Shown: piece by piece, positions 1 through 5,002 of the stretch
Layout: every line of letters begins with the position of its first letter
Position numbering within the stretch: the stretch's first letter is position 1
Source of the DNA: Candidatus Aenigmatarchaeota archaeon
Lineage (GTDB): Archaea > Aenigmatarchaeota > Aenigmatarchaeia > QMZP01 > QMZT01
DNA length: 9,392 nt
Direction of reading: 5' to 3'
Assembly: GCA_023128965.1 (NCBI GenBank)
Contig: JAGMCY010000127.1
Location: forward strand, 1 to 9,392
Notes under the pieces: generated by a model
The model's input: the letters and a program-made list of their open reading frames with translations, nothing else
What the model was told of the DNA's origin: nothing
Database searches by the model: none
Translations under genes and position numbers: made by a program

Positions 1-1154
1 CCGAGAGGGGGGAGGAACTTCCGGTTTCAACCATCGGCGAACTTATAAAGATCGCTGAGGAGAGTAAGGGGATAATATCCCTGGGTCCGGGAGAACCGGA
101 TTTCGATTCACCGAGTCATATCGTTAATTTCGCGTGCAAAAGGTTGAGGGAAGGTTATACGCACTACTCCCCGCCTGGTGGAAGGAGCGAACTGAAAGAG
201 GCGATTGTGAAGAAGCTTAAAAAAGACAATAAAATCGATGTTTCTCCTGATCAAGTGATCGTGACAACGGGCTCAACAGAGGCTATCCTGCTGGCGTTGA
301 TGTGCTCGATTGACCCAGGTGAGGGGGTTCTCATCCCAGATCCTGGGTTCCTTGCGTACAAGCCAGCCGTTGAGATATTGAATGGGATGCCAATCTGCGT
401 TCCTCATTGCGAAAGGGATGGTTTTCAATTCAAGGTAGATGAAGCTGAGAAAATCATCATCCCTGAGAAGACGAATGTTATGATAATAAATTCTCCCTCA
501 AACCCCACAGGCGTTGTGTTCAAGAAGAAAACATTGGAGGGGATCGCAGACTTCGTGAATGAATACGATCTGCTCGTAATATCGGATGAAGCATATGAAA
601 AACTCGTTTACGACGGAGAGAAACACATATCATTCGCTTCCTTAAACGGGATGGAGAAGCGAACACTAACCCTCCACTCGTTTTCAAAAACCTACGCCAT
701 GCCTGGGTTCAGAGTAGGGTATGCGGCAGGTCCTGAAAATATAATAAAGGCGATGAAAAAAATCCACATATACTCAACGGTATGCGCCCCCACTGTTTCA
801 CAGGAGGCTGCTCTGAAGGCGTTGGGGGGACCCCAAACCCCTGTTAAAAAAATGGTTGAGGAATATAACAGGAGGAGGGAACTGATTGTTAAAAGGCTCA
901 ATGAAATTCCTGGTTTTTCCTGTGTTGAACCCAAAGGGGCTTTCTACGCCTTCCCGAACATAAAGGAATTCGGCATGAAATCCCTTGTGTTTTCTAAGTG
1001 GTTGTTAAGGAAAGCAAAGGTAGCGGTAGTCCCTGGAACAGAGTTTGGAAGGCGTGGGGAAGGTTATATAAGGTGTTCTTACGCGACTTCTTATAAAAAG
1101 ATTGAAAATGCAATGGATAGGGTTGAAAATGTGCTGAAGAAGTTAAAGAAATAA
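1..1154 (+). CDS. Class I/II PLP-dependent aminotransferase (5' partial)
   Basis: Fold-type I aminotransferase of the aspartate/aromatic/alanine aminotransferase superfamily (AspB-like), which moves an amino group between an amino acid and a 2-oxo acid using pyridoxal phosphate in the cytosol. The reading frame is open to the window edge (first full codon at base 3). The TTG at 144 is internal, because the 47 upstream codons contain the family's N-terminal SLGPGEPDF motif. Visible hallmarks are THYSPPGG, NSPSNPTG, the SDEAYEKL strand with the cofactor-binding Asp, the Schiff-base lysine in SFSKTYAMPGFR (codon 687-689), and the carboxylate-binding Arg in GYIRCSY. About 383 residues are visible, so only some 15-20 are probably missing. 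Its substrate cannot be told from sequence. The gene reads towards the origin region and shows no functional link to replication. Confidence is high for the family and low for the substrate. Confidence 0.93.
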   Translation, partial: ERGEELPVSTIGELIKIAEESKGIISLGPGEPDFDSPSHIVNFACKRLREGYTHYSPPGGRSELKEAIVKKLKKDNKIDVSPDQVIVTTGSTEAILLALMCSIDPGEGVLIPDPGFLAYKPAVEILNGMPICVPHCERDGFQFKVDEAEKIIIPEKTNVMIINSPSNPTGVVFKKKTLEGIADFVNEYDLLVISDEAYEKLVYDGEKHISFASLNGMEKRTLTLHSFSKTYAMPGFRVGYAAGPENIIKAMKKIHIYSTVCAPTVSQEAALKALGGPQTPVKKMVEEYNRRRELIVKRLNEIPGFSCVEPKGAFYAFPNIKEFGMKSLVFSKWLLRKAKVAVVPGTEFGRRGEGYIRCSYATSYKKIENAMDRVENVLKKLKK

Positions 1155-1165
1155 AATACCATATG

Positions 1166-1184
1166 ACCCCTATTTCCACTGGAA
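1166..1184 (-). promoter_or_regulatory. ORB-like Orc1/Cdc6 binding element 1
   Basis: Read on the minus strand this is TTCCAGTGGAAATAGGGGT, carrying both the dyad-like TTCCAGTGGAAA core and the G-run of the archaeal origin recognition box. It is the best match in the window and lies just left of the A/T-only tract. Binding by the adjacent Orc1/Cdc6 is inferred. Confidence 0.7.
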
Positions 1185-1185
1185 G

Positions 1186-1222
1186 AATAATTTATATATA
1201 TTATATATTATTTATAATATAA
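1186..1222. other. A/T-only tract, candidate duplex-unwinding element
   Basis: Thirty-seven consecutive bases without a G or C, mostly alternating TA steps. The tract sits between ORB-like element 1 and the weaker elements 2 and 3. Its extreme composition compared with the genes on either side, and its position, suggest the site of initial strand opening. It partly overlaps the 15-bp repeat at 1217-1231. Confidence 0.6.
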
Positions 1223-1231
1223 CACTGTTAT
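1217..1231. promoter_or_regulatory. 15-bp palindromic element, copy 1 (in origin)
   Basis: ATATAACACTGTTAT occurs identically here and at 3436-3450. Its core is a perfect odd palindrome, ATAACA-C-TGTTAT, typical of a homodimeric regulator's site. This copy lies about 65 bases upstream of the cdc6 TATA box, at the edge of the A/T-only tract. The binding protein is unknown. Confidence 0.5.
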
Positions 1232-1235
1232 GTTA

Positions 1236-1250
1236 TTTTTAGTGGAAATT
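1236..1250 (+). promoter_or_regulatory. Degenerate ORB-like element 2
   Basis: TTTTTAGTGGAAATT preserves the AGTGGAAA half of the ORB core on the plus strand, opposite in orientation to element 1 and on the other side of the A/T tract. It lacks a G-run, so it would be a mini or weak box at best. Confidence 0.35.
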
Positions 1251-1258
1251 TTATATAA

Positions 1259-1288
1259 CTTTCCATAGGAAATCATGGTGTTGGGGGG
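1259..1288 (+). promoter_or_regulatory. ORB-like element 3
   Basis: The segment has TTCCATAGGAAA (10 of 12 bases match the ORB core TTCCAGTGGAAA), followed after a spacer by a run of six G (1283-1288). Orientation is plus, so it faces away from element 1. The spacing from core to G-run is longer than in element 1, so the assignment is tentative. Confidence 0.42.
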
Positions 1289-1292
1289 AAAG

Positions 1293-1300
1293 AATTTAAA
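1293..1300 (+). promoter_or_regulatory. cdc6 promoter (TATA box)
   Basis: AATTTAAA is centred about 25 bases before the ATG at 1322 but only about 16 before the ATG at 1313. With the usual archaeal TATA-to-start spacing, transcription would begin near 1322, giving a leaderless mRNA. This is the main reason for choosing the later start. Confidence 0.6.
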
Positions 1301-1318
1301 CCCCTATTTCATATGGAG
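1300..1318 (-). promoter_or_regulatory. ORB-like element 4 overlapping the cdc6 promoter and start
   Basis: This 19-base stretch matches element 1 at 15 positions, including eleven identical bases (ACCCCTATTTC at 1300-1310 and 1166-1176). It covers the end of the TATA box and the expected transcription start. Initiator bound here could occlude the promoter, giving autoregulation of cdc6. That role is inferred. Confidence 0.42.
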
Positions 1319-1321
1319 AGT

Positions 1322-2536
1322 ATGGCGCAAATTTCTTTAAATCAGATATTCCGAAGATATGCAGAGAACAGAACGATATTTAAGGAGAAGGATACACTTT
1401 CGATACAATTCACCCCGGATAACATTCCCCACAGGGGCGAACAAATAAATCAGCTCGGTATGATCCTTGCCCCGGTCTTAAGGAACGAAAGGCCATCAAA
1501 CCTCTTCATTTATGGAAAGACAGGAACAGGAAAATCCTTATGCGCGGAATACACAACCTCGAAGCTTTTGGAGACGTCAATGAATAATGGAAATAAAAAA
1601 ATCAAGGTGATTTATATTAATTGTAAGATGAGCAAAGTCTCGGATACAGAGTATCGAATGCTCTCACAGCTCATCGAAAAACTAAATTTTGATGAGCGGG
1701 TTCCCTTTACGGGCCTTCCCACAAATCAACTTTACCAGAAATTTTACAAAATACTAGATGCAGAGGAACAAAATGTTATTCTCGTTCTGGATGAAATAGA
1801 CTCCTTGGTGAACAAGATAGGTGACGGCGTCCTTTACAATTTAACGAGAATCAACCAAGAGCTCAAGAAAGCGAAACTCACCATAATCGGAATATCAAAT
1901 AACCTCTCTTTCGTAAACAATCTCGATCCTCGGGTCAAATCCTCTCTCTCAGAGGAAGAAATCGTTTTCCCACCTTACAATGCGAACGAACTTAGGGACA
2001 TCCTCACGGAAAGGGTTGTTTTTGCATTCAACCAGGATGTTGTCCCGCCCCCGGTCATAGCGAAATGCTCTGCCTTGGCTGCGCAGGAACACGGAGACGC
2101 GAGGAGGGCATTGGATCTCTTAAGGGTTGCAGGAGAGATCGCCGAGCGGGTGGGGAGTGAGAAAGTTTCTGAGGAACACGTTGATTTCGCTGAAAGAAAA
2201 CTCGACAGGGACAAAACAATCGAGGTCGTCCGAAACCAACCACGACAATCGAAATGTGTTTTGCTCGCGATACTCAGACTTTGGAGAAGGGGAGGGAAGG
2301 GAATACAAACAGGGGACATCTATGATCTATACGCCGAGATTTGCAGGAAGAACAACCTGAAAGCTCTAACTCAAAGAAGGGTTTCCGACCTCATATCAGA
2401 ACTTGATGTGTTCGGGGTGGTGAACGCCAAGGTCGTTTCAAAGGGGAGGTACGGAAGGACAAGGGAAATAAAGATAGACCTCTCAAACGAAATCGTTGAA
2501 AAAATAGAGAAGACCTTCGGCACGGAGTTTATTTAA
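1322..2536 (+). CDS. cdc6: Orc1/Cdc6 family replication initiator
   Basis: AAA+ initiator that binds origin boxes and helps load the MCM helicase. Counting from the ATG at 1313, it has Walker A GKTGTGKS (68-75), Walker B VILVLDEID (155-163), sensor 1 IGISN (about 192-196), sensor 2 GDARRALDLL (261-270) and a C-terminal winged helix (about 315-395) for origin DNA. Length is about 404 residues, usual for archaeal Orc1/Cdc6, and no key residue is missing. Two in-frame ATGs exist, at 1313 and 1322. I prefer 1322 because its spacing from the TATA box gives a leaderless transcript and homologues have a short N-terminus. The stop codon overlaps the promoter of the DP1-like gene downstream, and the origin lies directly upstream. 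The basic N-terminal patch is normal. Confidence 0.95.
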   Translation: MAQISLNQIFRRYAENRTIFKEKDTLSIQFTPDNIPHRGEQINQLGMILAPVLRNERPSNLFIYGKTGTGKSLCAEYTTSKLLETSMNNGNKKIKVIYINCKMSKVSDTEYRMLSQLIEKLNFDERVPFTGLPTNQLYQKFYKILDAEEQNVILVLDEIDSLVNKIGDGVLYNLTRINQELKKAKLTIIGISNNLSFVNNLDPRVKSSLSEEEIVFPPYNANELRDILTERVVFAFNQDVVPPPVIAKCSALAAQEHGDARRALDLLRVAGEIAERVGSEKVSEEHVDFAERKLDRDKTIEVVRNQPRQSKCVLLAILRLWRRGGKGIQTGDIYDLYAEICRKNNLKALTQRRVSDLISELDVFGVVNAKVVSKGRYGRTREIKIDLSNEIVEKIEKTFGTEFI

Positions 2537-2538
2537 AA
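2531..2538 (+). promoter_or_regulatory. Promoter of DP1-like gene (TATA box)
   Basis: ATTTAAAA, centred about 28 bases before the ATG at 2563, overlaps the cdc6 stop codon. The short gap has no Shine-Dalgarno sequence, so the DP1-like gene could make its own leaderless mRNA as well as be co-transcribed with cdc6. Confidence 0.5.
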
Positions 2539-2562
2539 TTTCTAATTCAAAATAAAAGGGTT

Positions 2563-3441
2563 ATGAACAAAAAAGAGATCATAGGAATGTTTCTGGACAG
2601 GGGGGTTTTGCTCTCCCCGGAAGATCTCGAAAAAATAAATGAGAAAAATTACATGCAAATTCTCGAGAGCAAGAGCGGTGTGGGGGGAAAAAAAGAACAT
2701 GCTGTGAACGAGCCGGTAAGAGGGAAGATCTCAACCGAGGAATTCATCAAGATATGCAACAGAAAATTCGAATTTTTAAGGGAAACGCTGCTCAAAAAAA
2801 TCGAGGCGGTCTCGATAAACAAAGGCAGAAAGGTTTTTTCAGAAGTAGCGATTATAGGAAGGGTAAAGGAGCTGACGGGAAGGGGGTTCGTTATAGAAGA
2901 CGTGACCGGTGAAACGGAGGTCGTGACCGAAAACAAGGAGGTAAATGCAGGGGACGTTTTGGGAATGAGGGGTTTTTTCAAGGAAAACCGCTTCTTTCTG
3001 GAACAGACAACCTGGCCGGACATACCGCTCGATAACAGCCCGAAACCAATTCAAACGAAAATCACACTAACAATGAAAGTGAAAGAAAACATGGAGGGAT
3101 TTATAATAAGTCCGAACGCTGAGAAATCGGAAAATGTTATAACGGGTTTTGAGAAATTCGGTATGATAAAAACAACAAAGGAAGGAAAGGGCATCAGGAT
3201 AATCGCCTACTCCCCGAGCAAGGAAATAAACGAGGATGATGCTGTGAAAATATTGAAGAAAAGAATTATACCGGAAGAAGGGATCCTCGAGAACCTAATA
3301 ACCGAAATACCGGATATTTTTTGGCTCTTCGACAACAAGAGAAATTGGACAAGGAATTACAAGGGGGTTGTTATAATATCAAGTGATGAGAACAGCTTTG
3401 CTGAATATGGGATGGAGGGCGTCAGGTTCGGAAAGATATAA
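2563..3441 (+). CDS. DP1-like PolD small subunit with degenerate phosphoesterase domain
   Basis: A relative of DP1, the small subunit of archaeal DNA polymerase D and ancestor-like homologue of eukaryotic polymerase B-subunits. Residues 1-80 form a helical N-terminus, 84-158 an OB-fold ending in WPDIPLDN, and 160-292 a remnant of the phosphoesterase domain. By-eye comparison with typical DP1: the DxH and GDxxD motifs are absent, GNHD appears replaced around NAEK (185-188), the YHG strand reads YSP (216-218), and the HTGHVH motif after VPDI is replaced by FWLFDNKR (253-260). The following NYKGVVIISS strand is still recognisable. At 292 residues it is much shorter than ordinary DP1 (roughly 480-620). 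The frame is intact, which suggests a structural subunit rather than decay. It follows cdc6 by 26 bases, as DP1 does in some euryarchaea. The family call is good; loss of 3'-5' exonuclease activity is inferred. Confidence 0.8.
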   Translation: MNKKEIIGMFLDRGVLLSPEDLEKINEKNYMQILESKSGVGGKKEHAVNEPVRGKISTEEFIKICNRKFEFLRETLLKKIEAVSINKGRKVFSEVAIIGRVKELTGRGFVIEDVTGETEVVTENKEVNAGDVLGMRGFFKENRFFLEQTTWPDIPLDNSPKPIQTKITLTMKVKENMEGFIISPNAEKSENVITGFEKFGMIKTTKEGKGIRIIAYSPSKEINEDDAVKILKKRIIPEEGILENLITEIPDIFWLFDNKRNWTRNYKGVVIISSDENSFAEYGMEGVRFGKI

Positions 3442-3452
3442 CACTGTTATAT
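3436..3452. promoter_or_regulatory. Palindromic element, copy 2 (upstream of metallophosphoesterase)
   Basis: Here the repeated element is a 17-bp perfect odd palindrome, ATATAACA-C-TGTTATAT, overlapping the stop codon of the DP1-like gene. It ends five bases before the TATA-like box of the downstream gene, an activator or repressor position in archaea. The first 15 bases are identical to 1217-1231. Confidence 0.55.
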
Positions 3453-3456
3453 TAAA

Positions 3457-3465
3457 TTTAATATA
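3457..3465 (+). promoter_or_regulatory. Promoter of metallophosphoesterase gene (TATA box)
   Basis: TTTAATATA is centred 25 bases before the ATG at 3486. The 44-base gap has no Shine-Dalgarno sequence, so a leaderless transcript starting at or near the ATG is likely. Confidence 0.55.
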
Positions 3466-3485
3466 CTTAACATCCAAGAATCAAT

Positions 3486-4160
3486 ATGTTCAAAATAATG
3501 GTCGTTGCAGACATACACGGAGAATTCGAAAAGTTCTCAAAAATCGTAGATAAAATAAAAGAACACGATTTCGACCTTGTCATATGCCCGGGGGATTTCA
3601 CCGATGTATTCAACACACCAGAAGGATATTCGCAGGTTGACATAACCGAATTGATCCTCCAAAAACTACTATCATTCGGGAAACCCGTTTTCTGCGTTCC
3701 AGGCAATCACGATCCATATGATACTTTGGATCTGTTGGATGAATATAACGTGAACATCCATGGAAGGGTGAAGAAACTCAAGGGTCTCGAGTTCGTTGGC
3801 TTTGGGGGAGCTGCCACACCCTTCAACACGAAATTCGAGCCCACGGAAGAGGAGATAAAGGAGACCCTCGAGAAAAGGGTCAACGACATAAAAGGCAAAT
3901 TCATACTCGTGACACACAACCCACCTTTCGGGACGAATCTCGACAAGACCGAGACCGGTGAACACGTCGGATCGAAATCAATAAGGGGATTCATAGAAAA
4001 GAACAAACCCTTGCTGGCGATTTCGGCGCACATACACGAGGCCGGAGGGATCGATAAGCTAGGTGAAACAACACTCTTCTACCCCGGGGTTGCATACGAA
4101 GGGTATTACGGTTTGGTTGAGGTGGGTAAAGAAATAAAATGTGAAATAAAGAAGTTCTGA
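3486..4160 (+). CDS. Calcineurin-like metallophosphoesterase (Icc/YfcE-like)
   Basis: Small single-domain metal-dependent phosphoesterase, probably cytosolic, with no signal peptide or membrane segment. All motifs of the superfamily are present: DIH at 9-11, GDFTD at 36-40, GNHD at 73-76, H144 in LVTHNPP, and AHIH at 181-184. It should therefore bind two metal ions and be catalytically competent. Its 224 residues and the GNHD-type architecture fit the archaeal group related to Icc (COG2129-like). Substrate is unknown: cyclic nucleotides, other phosphodiesters or phosphomonoesters are all possible. It has its own TATA box preceded by a 17-bp palindrome, and follows a DP1-like gene whose own phosphoesterase domain is degenerate. 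Its stop codon directly abuts the stop of the convergent regulator gene. Family confidence is high; role is unknown. Confidence 0.9.
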   Translation: MFKIMVVADIHGEFEKFSKIVDKIKEHDFDLVICPGDFTDVFNTPEGYSQVDITELILQKLLSFGKPVFCVPGNHDPYDTLDLLDEYNVNIHGRVKKLKGLEFVGFGGAATPFNTKFEPTEEEIKETLEKRVNDIKGKFILVTHNPPFGTNLDKTETGEHVGSKSIRGFIEKNKPLLAISAHIHEAGGIDKLGETTLFYPGVAYEGYYGLVEVGKEIKCEIKKF

Positions 4161-4880
4161 TCACTCGATATACTTCAACTTCTTTATAATATCCTCTATC
4201 ATCTCTATCTTGCACAATGCGACAGGTATGCCCTCGACTTCTGCGATGTTCATCGCAACTTCATCAACTTTGTCTATACCGTGAAGCACGACAAGCCCGG
4301 GTTGCAGGTTCGTAAGTTTTATGGCAACCATGGGAGTTTTCCCCGTCGATACACCCGTGAATATCAAAGCACGCTGGGTTGTTGTTCCATACAAACTTAT
4401 GAGCTGGTTGTGCGACAATTCCAATATCGCTTTCACAGAATCTATTATGGTGCAACCATATATCTCCCTTTCCGTAGTCGCCCTTTTCGTGAGGATGGAG
4501 GCGCTTATCTTCCTGCAAAACTCACTGATCGGAACCCCGCTAGGAAACTCCCTTATGTCTATTATCGCCTTTGAAAGAGCCGAAGAACTCATGGAGGGCG
4601 TGAAGGTTTTGATCACTAGCCCACCTCTTTTCATGTCAAGACCCAGGAGCGAGTTCACATACCTCTTTATAACGTTTATCCCTGGAGATTTCCTCCTCCC
4701 CGATTCGTAGTCGGATATAACAGAGGATGTAATACCTATATGATTCGCCAATTTCTTCTGGGAGAAGCCGAAAATCCCCCTCCATTTCTTCAGGACCTGC
4801 TCAGGGTTTTCTGAGAGGACGATCTCGCCAGTTATATCCTTCGCGAGCCGATCCCTCGAGAGGTGAAATTCGTCAACCAT
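4161..4880 (-). CDS. Archaeal HTH (Cro/C1-type) transcriptional regulator with conserved C-terminal domain
   Basis: A 239-residue DNA-binding protein. Residues about 28-80 form an XRE/Cro-C1 helix-turn-helix (FSQKKLANHIGI, recognition helix SSVISDYESGRRKSPG). The rest (about 105-235) is a C-terminal domain containing YGCTIIDSVKAILEL, YGTTTQRALIFTGVSTGKTP and LVVLHGIDKVDEVA, a pattern I associate with a family of archaeal predicted regulators (probably COG1709). Its ligand, if any, is unknown to me; the conserved glycine/threonine segment TGVSTGKTP may be a small-molecule pocket. The ATG at 4880 sits 25 bases downstream of a TATA-like box and has no Shine-Dalgarno. It is divergent from the TctA-like gene, so it may regulate itself and that gene through the GTTTAAAC boxes. 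It converges on the phosphoesterase gene with no intergenic base. Confidence 0.85.
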   Translation of the reverse strand: MVDEFHLSRDRLAKDITGEIVLSENPEQVLKKWRGIFGFSQKKLANHIGITSSVISDYESGRRKSPGINVIKRYVNSLLGLDMKRGGLVIKTFTPSMSSSALSKAIIDIREFPSGVPISEFCRKISASILTKRATTEREIYGCTIIDSVKAILELSHNQLISLYGTTTQRALIFTGVSTGKTPMVAIKLTNLQPGLVVLHGIDKVDEVAMNIAEVEGIPVALCKIEMIEDIIKKLKYIE

Positions 4881-4900
4881 AGAAAAGATTTACGTTGATT

Positions 4901-4908
4901 ATTTAAAA
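4901..4908 (-). promoter_or_regulatory. Promoter of HTH regulator gene (TATA box)
   Basis: On the minus strand this reads TTTTAAAT, centred 25 bases upstream of the regulator's ATG. The spacing implies a leaderless transcript. Confidence 0.55.
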
Positions 4909-4946
4909 CCCTTCAGTAGTTCCGAAAGACCACAGAAAACAGGCGG

Positions 4947-4968
4947 ATGTTTAAACAAATGTTTAAAC
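4947..4968. repeat. Tandem GTTTAAAC palindromes, candidate operator
   Basis: ATGTTTAAAC occurs twice (4947-4956 and 4959-4968), separated by AA, so two 8-bp palindromes recur with a 12-bp period. They lie in the divergent gap between the HTH regulator and the TctA-like gene, immediately upstream of the latter's TATA-like sequence. One copy could itself serve as a TATA box. A regulatory role is inferred. Confidence 0.5.
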
Positions 4969-4972
4969 TTAA

Positions 4973-4982
4973 TTTCTTATAT
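4973..4982 (+). promoter_or_regulatory. Promoter of TctA-like gene (TATA box)
   Basis: TTTCTTATAT is centred about 25 bases before the ATG at 5003, consistent with a leaderless mRNA. The alternative TTTAAA at 4962-4967 would give a leader of roughly 13 bases. Confidence 0.45.
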
Positions 4983-5002
4983 CCCTTGGAAACAAATTAA
5001 TA

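Larger units (their letters stand above)
1155..1321. other. Probable replication origin (oriC) upstream of cdc6
   Basis: This 160-base non-coding interval lies directly before an Orc1/Cdc6 gene, the usual origin position in euryarchaea. It contains an A/T-only tract (1186-1222) suited to be a duplex-unwinding element. Around it lie several copies of a sequence like the archaeal origin recognition box (core TTCCAGTGGAAA followed by a G-run). The first copy, left of the tract, points left; two degenerate copies to its right point right; a fourth, pointing left, overlaps the cdc6 start. Inverted boxes flanking an A/T-rich element match the Pyrococcus-type origin as I know it. The box assignments are by eye, and origin activity is inferred. 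Confidence 0.72.

Noticed and set aside
144..146. TTG as the start of the aminotransferase.
   Set aside because: The same frame is open upstream to the window edge and encodes the conserved SLGPGEPDF segment, so the gene is simply cut by the window.
1313..1321. Upstream ATG as the cdc6 start.
   Set aside because: Only three extra codons, and the distance to the TATA box is too short for the ATG to be in the transcript if spacing is typical. The ATG at 1322 fits better, but 1313 cannot be excluded.
1975..2319. 114-codon minus-strand ORF opposite cdc6.
   Set aside because: Antisense shadow of the sensor 2 and winged-helix coding region, with serine/leucine-rich composition and no supporting signals.
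2563..3441. The DP1-like gene as a pseudogene or assembly error.
   Set aside because: The frame is uninterrupted, codon use is like the neighbours, a well-placed promoter is kept and the final strand region is still conserved. The possibility stays open until relatives are compared.
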